Source of the DNA: Actinomycetota bacterium
Lineage (GTDB): Bacteria > Actinomycetota > Coriobacteriia > Anaerosomatales > JAHIQC01
Reading direction: 5' to 3'
Length of the DNA: 17,673 nucleotides
Assembly: GCA_018902765.1 (NCBI GenBank)
Contig: JAHIQC010000227.1
Coordinates: forward strand, 1-17,673
Within the stretch, counting starts at the first letter, position 1; each line of letters opens with the position of its first letter. A program made the translations under genes and the position numbers. The notes below the pieces were generated by a model, which was not told where the DNA came from, ran no database searches, and saw only the letters and a program-made list of their open reading frames with translations. This document shows, in pieces, positions 1 through 6,800 of the stretch.

Positions 1-1
1 G

Positions 2-880
2 CTCTCCGAGAAAGTGGATGCGCTTCTGCCAGGGACCGAACGCGTCTCGATGGGCAGCAACACCGTCGTCGTCGACAACAGTGTGCTGGCCAGCCTCACC
101 AAGCGGCTGGCCAGCCGCAGCGACTCGACCTCACGCGCAGAGATCGTGCAAGACATGGAGCAGCATCTGGCCGCGCTTGTCTCCTCGGCGGGTGTCAAGG
201 GCGATCCGGTGCCGGTTGACAGTGAGGCTCTCGGGGACCTGTTGGCCGAGAGGCAGGCCGAGACGCGCAACCCCATCTCGGAGTACTTCGCGCGGCTCGT
301 GGAGCGACTCGGTGAGTGGTTGACCAAGTGGTGGGGCTCGACCGCAGACACACCCGGGGTGTCCTCGACGTTCCGTACAGTCACCATTGTGGTGCTCGTG
401 CTGCTCGCTCTAGGACTCATGTGGATGATCTTCCGGGTCATCGTGAATCTGCGCCGCGGTACAGCGCGCCGCGGGACCAGGCCTCGACTTCCCAGTGACA
501 TCGCGCTTATCGAAGCGGCTCAGGACCTGCCCGAAGACGCGCTGGCACACGCCGACGCTTTGGCCCAGCAGGGCCTGTGGCGCGAGGCCGTGCGTGCTCT
601 GTTCGGCGGCGCTGCGCGAGAGCTCGTGACGGCTGGATACATCCTCGAAGCCCATCGGCGGACCAACGGCGAGCTGCTGCTCGAGATACGGCCGACCGCA
701 CCCATGGTCTACGAACCGCTGGCGGCGCTGTGTGCGCTGTTCGAGCGGGCGTGGTACGGACATCACGATCCCGGCTCAACGGGATTTGACGAGGCGCGTG
801 TCTTCTTCTCGCAGGTACTCGAGAGGCTCACCCAAGCGCCCGGGTCCTCCAAGGCCTCCGATGGGGGTGAGTCGGAGTGA
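2..880 (+). CDS. DUF4129-domain membrane protein, 5' end outside window
   Basis: The reading frame is open from the first complete codon (base 2), and neither the GTG at 14 nor the ATG at 50 has a convincing ribosome site, so the gene probably starts upstream; 292 residues are visible. The visible part has an amphipathic extracytoplasmic stretch ending in Trp-rich sequence (EWLTKWWG), one membrane helix at about residues 126-147, a basic Arg-rich cytoplasmic segment, and a C-terminal DUF4129 domain at about 180-275 (ALAQQGLWREAVRALF and FERAWYGHHD are typical). No enzymatic function is known for DUF4129. The family travels with MoxR ATPases and DUF58 proteins, as here. The stop overlaps the next start in GTGA, pointing to translational coupling. 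Family call confident; role inferred from context only. Confidence 0.85.
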   Translation, partial: LSEKVDALLPGTERVSMGSNTVVVDNSVLASLTKRLASRSDSTSRAEIVQDMEQHLAALVSSAGVKGDPVPVDSEALGDLLAERQAETRNPISEYFARLVERLGEWLTKWWGSTADTPGVSSTFRTVTIVVLVLLALGLMWMIFRVIVNLRRGTARRGTRPRLPSDIALIEAAQDLPEDALAHADALAQQGLWREAVRALFGGAARELVTAGYILEAHRRTNGELLLEIRPTAPMVYEPLAALCALFERAWYGHHDPGSTGFDEARVFFSQVLERLTQAPGSSKASDGGESE

Positions 881-1992
881 AGCGCCCCGCAATCAAACTG
901 GATGGCTCGACTCTGGTGCTCATCGGCATCGCCGTGGCGCTCGTGCTCGCGTATGCGGGACTCGTGCGCCTGTCGCAGGACTACTATCTCGTCGATGCGC
1001 CCGCCGGCTCCGTGTTCGCCGCAGGCGACGATGGGCTGCGTGTGCTCTACGCCTATCTGGACGAGCTGAAGCTGAGTCGCGATACGCTGCAGAGCTTCGA
1101 CGAGCTCCCTGACTCGGGCACTATCGTTGTCGCAGCAGCCGCGCCTTTGGAGCGTTCGCCCACCGCGTATGAGCGGCAGGTGCTAACCGATTGGGTGAAA
1201 CAGGGCAACCGACTGGTGCTCGTGGGCGCCTACGCCGACGAGGTGGTCAAGGACGTCGGAGGCAGCCCTCGCAACGGACACCAGGCAACGCTTGAGCCGC
1301 TGCTCCCGGGCGTGTACGCCCAAGGAGTCGGCGAGGTGATCGTCGATGACGCGCGACTGCTGCTCGACACGCCAGCTTGGGCGACGCACCTGAAGGACAC
1401 CGATGGCCAGTATCTGGCAAGCCGGGTTTCGGGCAAGGGCGAGATCGTGTGGATGGCATCAGTCAGTCCCATGAGCAACGCCGGGATAGGTCGTGCCGAC
1501 AACGCTCGCTTGGCGACGTTGCTCGTAGCTACAGGCGGCGAGATCTACTTCGACGAGTATCATCACGGCTTTGTGCGAGGCGGCGGCATCTGGAGCCGCA
1601 TGGGAGCAGGTGGCCGCTCAGGGACGCTGCTTGCGCTTGCGGCAGTGGCCTTGCTCCTGTGGTCGTCGGCCCGCCGCACCGGTCGTCCGATCGAAGCGAT
1701 GCCCGATCGCACGGTGCGCACAGGCGCGTACATCGGCTCGCTTGCGGAGCTGTACCGCCGTGCAGGGGCTCGCAAAGAGTCTCTCGAGTCACTGGCCGGC
1801 GGCCTGCGGCTCGCACTCGTGCGCCGACATGGCGGGCTCGAGGCGGCGCTTGCGCGCGAGCCACGCATAGCCGAACTGCTGGCAGAGATCTCCTCGGCAG
1901 GCAACATCAGTGAAGAACAGTTCGTGAGATACGCTCGCGAGATTGCGCGAGCGAGACAAGAAGCGGAGGGTCGTGATGGCGCAAACAGGTAG
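877..1992 (+). CDS. DUF4350-domain membrane protein
   Basis: 371 residues from a GTG that overlaps the previous stop by 4 bp, behind a GGGGGTGA stretch. A membrane helix at about 11-31 is followed by an extracytoplasmic DUF4350 domain at about 43-215 (AGDDGLRVLYAYLDEL near its start; hydrophobic strands IVVAAAAPLE and RLVLVGAY suggest an alpha/beta fold of the GATase-like type). The diagnostic FDEYHHG lies at 225-231, then a second helix at about 246-264 and a helical cytoplasmic tail of about 105 residues. No catalytic activity is established for the family. It lies between DUF4129 and MoxR genes and probably forms part of a membrane complex handled by the MoxR ATPase. The 3' end overlaps the moxR start by 17 bp. 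Confidence 0.87.
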   Translation: MKRPAIKLDGSTLVLIGIAVALVLAYAGLVRLSQDYYLVDAPAGSVFAAGDDGLRVLYAYLDELKLSRDTLQSFDELPDSGTIVVAAAAPLERSPTAYERQVLTDWVKQGNRLVLVGAYADEVVKDVGGSPRNGHQATLEPLLPGVYAQGVGEVIVDDARLLLDTPAWATHLKDTDGQYLASRVSGKGEIVWMASVSPMSNAGIGRADNARLATLLVATGGEIYFDEYHHGFVRGGGIWSRMGAGGRSGTLLALAAVALLLWSSARRTGRPIEAMPDRTVRTGAYIGSLAELYRRAGARKESLESLAGGLRLALVRRHGGLEAALAREPRIAELLAEISSAGNISEEQFVRYAREIARARQEAEGRDGANR

Positions 1993-2935
1993 TACGATGC
2001 GGTTGGCTGAGGCGGTGCGCGCCGAGGTGGGCAAGGCGGTCGTCGGACAAGCGGCGCTGGTGGACAGCCTGCTCGTGGGGCTCATCACGGGCGGCCACAT
2101 CCTTGTGGAGGGCGTGCCCGGCACGGCCAAGACGCTGCTGGCCCGCGCGCTGGCCCGCTCATTGGATGCGTCGTTCAAGCGCATACAGTTCAGCCCCGAC
2201 ATGATGCCGGCCGACGTGGTGGGCACGAACGTGTTCGACGCGCAGGCCGGGACGTTCGCGATGCGCAAAGGGCCGGTTTTCGCAAACCTCGTGCTCGCCG
2301 ATGAGATCAACCGCACGCCTCCCAAGACGCAGGCGGCGCTCCTCGAGGCGATGCAGGAGGGCCAGGTCACCGTGGATGGCGTCAGTCACCAGCTGCCACG
2401 CCCGTTCATCGTCGTGGCGACCCAGAACCCCGTCGAGTACGAAGGAACCTACCCGCTGCCCGAGGCGCAGCTGGACCGCTTCCAGCAGAAGGTGATCGTG
2501 CAGTACCCGAGCTTGGCCGAGGAGACCGAGATCGTGCGTCGGCACGTGGACGGCGGCGCATGGACCGACCTGGATGCGCTCGGGCTTGCTGCCGTGGCCT
2601 CGTTGGCAGATGTGGCAGCGGCTCGCGCGGAGCTCGACGGGGTCGTTGTCGACGAGTCGGTTGTCGCATACGTCACCGAGATCGCGCGCGCGTCACGCAT
2701 GCATCCGTCGGTCGAGTTGGGCGCGAGCCCTCGTGCCGCTGTGAGTCTCCTGACCGCAGCGCGCGCGACGGCGCTTCTGGCCGGTCGCGACTTCATGACC
2801 CCCGATGACGTGAAGGCTATGGCGTTTCCGTGCTTTCGCCATCGCGTGCTGCTGAGGCCCGAGGTCGAGATCGAGGGTACTTCGATCGACCCGGTGCTGC
2901 GCGACATAGTCGAGGGTGTGCCCGTACCTCGATGA
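1976..2935 (+). CDS. MoxR family AAA+ ATPase
   Basis: 319 residues from ATG 1976. GGAGGG at 1965-1970 lies 5 bases upstream, which favours this start over an in-frame TTG at 1943; GTG 1973 is a close alternative. Visible motifs: Walker A GVPGTAKT (46-53), Walker B LVLADEIN (105-112), sensor 1 ATQNP (148-152) and the family's LPEAQLDRF (161-169), followed by the C-terminal lid. Length is normal for MoxR. MoxR proteins are cytoplasmic hexameric ATPases thought to act as chaperones for metal insertion or complex assembly, with a neighbouring VWA-type partner. The partner here is likely the DUF58 protein, whose ATG overlaps this stop by 4 bp. The substrate is unknown. With this gene order it most resembles mycobacterial MoxR2 (recalled, not aligned). 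Confidence 0.95.
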   Translation: MAQTGSTMRLAEAVRAEVGKAVVGQAALVDSLLVGLITGGHILVEGVPGTAKTLLARALARSLDASFKRIQFSPDMMPADVVGTNVFDAQAGTFAMRKGPVFANLVLADEINRTPPKTQAALLEAMQEGQVTVDGVSHQLPRPFIVVATQNPVEYEGTYPLPEAQLDRFQQKVIVQYPSLAEETEIVRRHVDGGAWTDLDALGLAAVASLADVAAARAELDGVVVDESVVAYVTEIARASRMHPSVELGASPRAAVSLLTAARATALLAGRDFMTPDDVKAMAFPCFRHRVLLRPEVEIEGTSIDPVLRDIVEGVPVPR

Positions 2936-4278
2936 AGCGGCTGCGCCACATACTCGCCGCGTTCGCAGGCGCCCACGTGACACCACGTGCGGCGGCGCTG
3001 CTCTTTGCGCCCGCCCTGGCTCTCGTGTGGATCCCGGGTTGGGTGGCATACGCGCTGGCGAGCGTATGGGCCGTCGGGTGGCTCGCGCTTGTCGTTGCGG
3101 ACGTGCGCGGCGCTTTGGGGCCGACTGATCTGAGTGTGGGGCGCACGCTGCCGGTGAAGTTCTCGATCGGCGTGCCGAACCGTTGTGGGCTCACGATCGT
3201 CAATCGTTCAGCACGAACGGGGCTCGTGCAGGGCCGTGAGACCCCACCGTCGGCCTTCTCGGGCACGCGCACCTTCGAGTCGTTGCCGCTCGATCCGCAT
3301 GGGCGCCGTGAGCTTGAGTTCGCGTTCACGCCTGCCGAGCGGGGCGCCTATCGCTTCGGCGACGCGGCGTTTCGCACGCTGGGGCCCAGGCGCCTAGCGG
3401 GCCATGTGTTCGAGGCCCCCACGGCCCAAGATGTGCGCGTCTACCCCGATATCCTCGCGGTTCACGGGTACTCGCTTCTGGCCAGGCGCGGCATGCTTCA
3501 CGAGATCGGCGTGCGCGCCGCCCGCTTCTCCGGAGTCGGACGGGAGTTCGAGTCACTGCGGGATTACGAGTCGGGCGACGATTACCGCGACATCGACTGG
3601 AAAGCCACCGCGAGGCGCGGCCAGCCGGTCGTTCGCAGGTTCGAGGCCGAACGCAGCCAGACGATGATCCTGGCCATCGACGCCGGGCGTCTCATGACCG
3701 CGCGCGTCGGGGGACTGGCCAAGCTCGATCGCGCCATCAACGCCGCCCTGCTCCTCGCATGGCTCGCGTGGAACGCTGGGGACAACGTGGGCCTGCTCGT
3801 GTTCGCACGCGACATCGAGCGCTTCCTTCCGCCGAGGAAAGGGCACCGTCAGTTCCTCGCTATCCTTGAGGCGCTGTACTCGGTCGAGGTGCGCATGGAG
3901 GAGCCGGACTATGCGCGCGCCATGCGCTATCTGGCTTCGCGCGTCTCAAAGCGCTCGCTTGTGGTGGTGTTCACCGAGCTCGTCGGTACCGAGCCATCTA
4001 GGCGGCTGCTCTCTGTGCTCGGCCAACTGACGTCTCGGCATCTGCCGCTCGTGATCACCCAGCGAAACGCGCAGGTCGAGGCTCTGGCCCAGGACATGCC
4101 GGTTTCAGAGAGCGACGTGTTTCGAGCGTCGGTCGCCCAGGACATCTTGCACGACAAGGCCGCGGCGATGAGAGTGCTGCAGGCCAGAGGCTCGCTCGTG
4201 CTCGATGTGTCGCCAGAGAAGCTGTCTGTCGCCGCCGTGAACCGCTACTTAGAGATCAAGGCGCGCGGACGTCTGTAA
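2932..4278 (+). CDS. DUF58-domain protein (VWA-like partner of MoxR)
   Basis: 448 residues from ATG 2932, overlapping the MoxR stop as ATGA; a longer in-frame extension to 2830 would lie inside moxR and is rejected. Two adjacent membrane helices at about 19-36 and 37-57 anchor it, followed by a beta-rich region and the DUF58 core at about 203-240 (REFESLRDYESGDDYRDIDW, then KATARRGQPVVRRFEAE). A VWA-like domain follows; its metal site is degenerate (AIDAGRLM at 248-255 instead of DxSxS), which is common in this family, so metal-dependent adhesion should not be assumed. It is probably the membrane-bound adaptor between the MoxR ATPase and its client. Its last 23 bp overlap the convergent SpoIIM-like gene, leaving no room for an intergenic terminator. 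Confidence 0.92.
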   Translation: MKRLRHILAAFAGAHVTPRAAALLFAPALALVWIPGWVAYALASVWAVGWLALVVADVRGALGPTDLSVGRTLPVKFSIGVPNRCGLTIVNRSARTGLVQGRETPPSAFSGTRTFESLPLDPHGRRELEFAFTPAERGAYRFGDAAFRTLGPRRLAGHVFEAPTAQDVRVYPDILAVHGYSLLARRGMLHEIGVRAARFSGVGREFESLRDYESGDDYRDIDWKATARRGQPVVRRFEAERSQTMILAIDAGRLMTARVGGLAKLDRAINAALLLAWLAWNAGDNVGLLVFARDIERFLPPRKGHRQFLAILEALYSVEVRMEEPDYARAMRYLASRVSKRSLVVVFTELVGTEPSRRLLSVLGQLTSRHLPLVITQRNAQVEALAQDMPVSESDVFRASVAQDILHDKAAAMRVLQARGSLVLDVSPEKLSVAAVNRYLEIKARGRL

Positions 4279-5239
4279 CAGGCGTTCTGCCGGCAAAGAC
4301 CAGGTAGCCGAGAAGCAGCGCCGTCATCAGCAGCCCGAACGCGAGCTTGAGCAGCGGGTCGACCTGCGAGGGTGTGAAGAAGCCCTCGATCGCGCCCGCG
4401 ATCAAGAACAACGGGATCGTCCCTAAAGCCAAGCGCACCGCGTCAGGCGACGCCGCCCGAAGCGAGGCTGCACGAGGCAGGTCGCCGGGCGAAATGAGCG
4501 CTTTGGCCAAACTGAGCCCCGATGCACCGGCCAAGATGATGGCGGGCAGCTCGAGCGAGCCATGAGGCAAGATCAGCGACCAGAAGAACAGCGTCGCCCC
4601 GCCCTTCGCGAACACACCAGCTAGAGTGCCCAGCAGAAGTCCGTTTTGGATCATCGAGTAGACGGTGAGCGCACCCAGCGTCATGCCGCCTGCGAAGGCC
4701 ATGAGCGCAACTTGGATGTTGTTCGCGGTGATGCCGGCCGCAAGCAAAGGAGCGATCGCCGAGGAGATCCCCGTCGCATCAGCACCTTGCTCGATGCGGT
4801 CCCCGACGCCGTCGCGCAGTTGCTCGGGGATGAACACGCGAGCAAGCGGGTAGTTGACGTAGGACAGCAGCAGGCCGAGAGCCATGGCGCCCAGCAACAA
4901 CGCCGAGGCCAGCGCGACCTCTCGGGCATGCGCGCGCACGAGGCGCGGGTACCCGGTGCGCATGAAGCGCCACAACGAGGTGAGCTTGCGTGGGGCCGAG
5001 CCGTAAAGCTCGGTGTGCGCGACACCGACCAGATCGTTCAGGAACGCATGCGTCTGCGAGGCGGGAAAGTGCGTCTGTGCGAAAGCCAGATCCGCGGCTG
5101 CGCGGCGGTAGTCCTCGTGAAGTGCGCGCAGCTCCGGCCCGGGCATCTCGGCCACACCCCGACCCCGAAGGTGGGCAAGCGTCGACTCCAGGCGCTCCCA
5201 CACCTGCCGCGATCCCGCGATGAACTCCTGCTCTTGCAT
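4256..5239 (-). CDS. Stage II sporulation protein M family (SpoIIM/DUF95) membrane protein
   Basis: 327 residues from ATG 5239, chosen because GGAGG (complement of 5244-5248) sits 4 bases upstream; the frame runs on to 5335 but that part is Cys/Pro-rich and not family-like. The N-terminal 100 residues are soluble and helical, followed by about five to six membrane helices (about 105-128, 160-215, 225-250, 270-290, 300-322). HGSLELPAIILAGASGLSLA is the hallmark of the SpoIIM/DUF95 family. In Bacillus SpoIIM acts in peptidoglycan remodelling during engulfment; members in non-sporulating actinobacteria have no proven role, so the name does not imply sporulation. It is inverted relative to its neighbours: convergent with DUF58, divergent from RDD, the same arrangement I recall in mycobacteria. 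Confidence 0.9.
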   Translation of the reverse strand: MQEQEFIAGSRQVWERLESTLAHLRGRGVAEMPGPELRALHEDYRRAAADLAFAQTHFPASQTHAFLNDLVGVAHTELYGSAPRKLTSLWRFMRTGYPRLVRAHAREVALASALLLGAMALGLLLSYVNYPLARVFIPEQLRDGVGDRIEQGADATGISSAIAPLLAAGITANNIQVALMAFAGGMTLGALTVYSMIQNGLLLGTLAGVFAKGGATLFFWSLILPHGSLELPAIILAGASGLSLAKALISPGDLPRAASLRAASPDAVRLALGTIPLFLIAGAIEGFFTPSQVDPLLKLAFGLLMTALLLGYLVFAGRTPVTDVRAP

Positions 5240-5305
5240 AGCGCCTCCGTGAGGCAATGCTAGCACGCAGCGCGGACATCGCCCCGAGTACCCCAGGCAG
5301 GCGGG

Positions 5306-5335
5306 CTGGCAGGCTTTGCCCATCGTGCCTATCAT
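5306..5335 (+). promoter_or_regulatory. Candidate promoter for the RDD gene
   Basis: CTGGCA (5306-5311) and TATCAT (5330-5335) are separated by 18 bp. The -10 matches TATAAT at five of six positions, the -35 matches TTGACA at four. Transcription would start near 5342, giving a leader of about 33 bases. The 135-bp gap between the divergent SpoIIM and RDD genes must hold promoters for both; for the minus strand only a weak TAGCAT (complement of 5257-5262) was seen. Confidence 0.35.
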
Positions 5336-5374
5336 GGTTGTCGGGTCCGGCCTTTCAAAGTACGCAAAGGAGCG

Positions 5375-6106
5375 ATGTTGAGCGAGCGAGCAGTGGGGCG
5401 GGTGCTGGACATAGAGACCCCCGAGGCTGTGCTCGTGAGCTTTCGTATCGCGGGCTTCGGGTCGCGAGGCCTGGCCGCGGTCATCGACATCGTGACGCTG
5501 GGTGCCATCCTATTAGCCGAGACTCTCGTCTTGGCACTTCTCGCGTACCTCGTGTCTCGCTTCACGTCCTTGCGCCTGGATCTGTACGGGTCTTGGCTGG
5601 TGGCGGGACTCATAGCCGTGCTGTTCGTGACGTACTGGGGTTACTACATCTTCGGCGAAGTCGTTCGCAACGGACGCACCCCCGGCAAGCGCATCTTGCG
5701 CATCCGCGTGGTCCGAGAGGATGGCAGCCGAGTGCGAGTGCTGGATTCGGTCGTGAGAAACATCATTCGGAGCATCGATGTCATGCCGGGTAGCTACGCG
5801 GTCGGCGTCATCTCGATGGTGCTCTCTCGTACATCTCAGCGCCTCGGGGATATGGCGGCCGGAACCGTAGTCATCGCCGATGAGCCCCCCGCGCGGCTCC
5901 CTGTTGCAGGTGGACACGCCGAGGAGCTCCAGGGAATCGTGGCCGAGTTCCTCGAAAGGCGAGGCGGGCTGTCTCCGGATGGCCGCTGGCAGGTGGCCGT
6001 CCAGGTGCTTGCGGCCTACGGCGAGGTCCCGCAAACGGGGTGGGATGAGCCGATCGTGGCCGGCCGCCTCGTGCAGCTCTCAGGTGTCGAGGTACCGGCT
6101 ACTTGA
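5375..6106 (+). CDS. RDD-family membrane protein
   Basis: 243 residues. AAAGGAG at 5366-5372 precedes ATG 5375 by only 2 bases; TTG 5378, the next codon, is better spaced and may be the true start. The RDD domain spans about residues 20-165: GFGSRGLAAVIDIVTLG contains the conserved Arg and Asp in the first helix, two more helices follow, and RTPGKRILRIRVV plus SQRLGDMAAGTVVI are typical family motifs. After the domain comes a soluble tail of about 75 residues with no recognised motif. RDD proteins are three-helix membrane proteins, some linked to ion exchange or complex assembly, mostly unassigned. Position next to the MoxR/DUF58/SpoIIM block suggests a shared task. The stop codon overlaps the candidate -35 box of bioY. 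Confidence 0.9.
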   Translation: MLSERAVGRVLDIETPEAVLVSFRIAGFGSRGLAAVIDIVTLGAILLAETLVLALLAYLVSRFTSLRLDLYGSWLVAGLIAVLFVTYWGYYIFGEVVRNGRTPGKRILRIRVVREDGSRVRVLDSVVRNIIRSIDVMPGSYAVGVISMVLSRTSQRLGDMAAGTVVIADEPPARLPVAGGHAEELQGIVAEFLERRGGLSPDGRWQVAVQVLAAYGEVPQTGWDEPIVAGRLVQLSGVEVPAT

Positions 6107-6131
6107 CGCCATAGCGTCCCACAGCTACCGT
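6103..6131 (+). promoter_or_regulatory. Candidate bioY promoter
   Basis: TTGACG (6103-6108) and TACCGT (6126-6131, fitting the actinobacterial TANNNT) are separated by exactly 17 bp. The -35 overlaps the stop codon of the RDD gene and the -10 overlaps the left arm of the GTTAAC repeat. Transcription would start near 6138, inside the repeat, a layout expected for repression. A 5-bp hairpin (GACGC, loop CATA, GCGTC, 6105-6118) lies in the spacer; its meaning is unclear. Confidence 0.5.
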
Positions 6132-6158
6132 TAACCGCCAATCAAAGGAAGTTAACGG
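6128..6158 (+). promoter_or_regulatory. Candidate BirA (biotin repressor) operator upstream of bioY
   Basis: A perfect inverted repeat, CCGTTAAC (6128-6135), 15 bp, GTTAACGG (6151-6158), lies just before bioY. The half-site resembles the TGTTAACC/TGTAAACC half-sites of BirA operators, and the centres of the arms are 21 bp apart, two helical turns. The arms cover the -10 box and touch the bioY ribosome site (GGAGG 6157-6161). The spacing is somewhat shorter than in the E. coli and Bacillus operators as I remember them, and no birA is in the window, so the regulator is inferred. Confidence 0.55.
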
Positions 6159-6165
6159 AGGCCCG

Positions 6166-6732
6166 ATGAACCAGTCCGCAGTCGTATCCCGTCCTCGTGG
6201 AGTGACTCGTTCCAGAGTCACCAGTGCCCTGGTCGCTGCCCTGCTTGCGGCATCCGCATTCGTGACCATCCCGATCGGCACGGTCCCGCTCACGCTCCAG
6301 GTCTTTGTCGTGGTGCTCGCGGCCCTTCTGCTTGAGCCCTTTGCAGCTGCAGCCGCAGTCGGCATGTATCTGATCTTGGGCGCCATCGGCCTTCCCGTCT
6401 TCTCGGGGATGAAGGGCGGGTTCGGCGTGCTTATGGGCCCGACCGGCGGATACCTGGTGGGCTTTCTCGTGGGCGCAGTGGTGGCATCGATCATCAGAAC
6501 GCGCTTGGCCTCGCGTGGAGTGCCGCTGGCAGATGCGCTTGCAGCCGCCGCCTGCATCCTGGTCATCTACGTGATCGGCTGGTTCCAGCTTCACGTGGTC
6601 ACCGGATTGGGTTGGGGGGCTGCATTTGCGGCGGGAGTCGCGCCGTTCGTGTTGATCGACATCGCCAAGGCGGTAGTCGCGATAGGCGTGGCCGGAGCTT
6701 TGCGCCGCGCGGGAGTAATCGAAGCAACCTAA
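6166..6732 (+). CDS. bioY: BioY, biotin ECF transporter S component
   Basis: 188 residues from ATG 6166, with GGAGG 4 bases upstream. A basic N-terminus is followed by about six membrane helices. GLPVFSGMKGGFGVLMGPTG followed by GYLVGF (about residues 75-100) is the BioY signature, with IPIGTVPLTLQVFVVVLAAL before it. Length matches the family. BioY is the substrate-binding membrane subunit that takes up biotin; it works with the shared EcfA/EcfA'/EcfT energy-coupling module, and some BioY proteins can act alone. No ecfA, ecfT or biotin synthesis gene is in the window, so it probably borrows a shared module. It stands alone between the RDD gene and the nuclease gene and has its own promoter overlapped by a candidate BirA site, consistent with biotin-repressed uptake. 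Confidence 0.95.
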   Translation: MNQSAVVSRPRGVTRSRVTSALVAALLAASAFVTIPIGTVPLTLQVFVVVLAALLLEPFAAAAAVGMYLILGAIGLPVFSGMKGGFGVLMGPTGGYLVGFLVGAVVASIIRTRLASRGVPLADALAAAACILVIYVIGWFQLHVVTGLGWGAAFAAGVAPFVLIDIAKAVVAIGVAGALRRAGVIEAT

Positions 6733-6765
6733 AGCCCATATTCGCGGACCCACTCCCGCTTTCGA

Positions 6766-6795
6766 CTGTCACGTGTCCGAGCCTCACCGTATAGT
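6766..6795 (+). promoter_or_regulatory. Candidate promoter for the YhaO/YhaN-type operon, possibly leaderless
   Basis: CTGTCA (6766-6771) and TATAGT (6790-6795) are separated by 18 bp. The -10 is strong and matches TANNNT. It ends only 5 bases before the GTG at 6801, so transcription would begin at about that codon, as in leaderless actinobacterial mRNAs. Confidence 0.5.
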
Positions 6796-6800
6796 GGGCT

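Noticed and set aside
1789..2370. 193-residue minus-strand frame over the DUF4350/MoxR junction
   Set aside because: Low-complexity Ser/Ala/Arg sequence antisense to two well-supported genes.
4256..5239. Evidence for endospore formation from the SpoIIM-like gene
   Set aside because: SpoIIM/DUF95 proteins are common in non-sporulating actinobacteria in this gene context, and no other sporulation gene is in the window.
4646..5263. 205-residue plus-strand frame antisense to the SpoIIM-like gene
   Set aside because: It is a shadow of high-GC coding DNA: His/Arg/Gln-rich with no domain, while the minus strand encodes the SpoIIM signature and membrane helices.
6128..6158. BioQ-type operator (TGAAC/GTTCA) or BioR site upstream of bioY
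   Set aside because: The arms are GTTAAC, which fit BirA half-sites better than the BioQ or BioR consensus.
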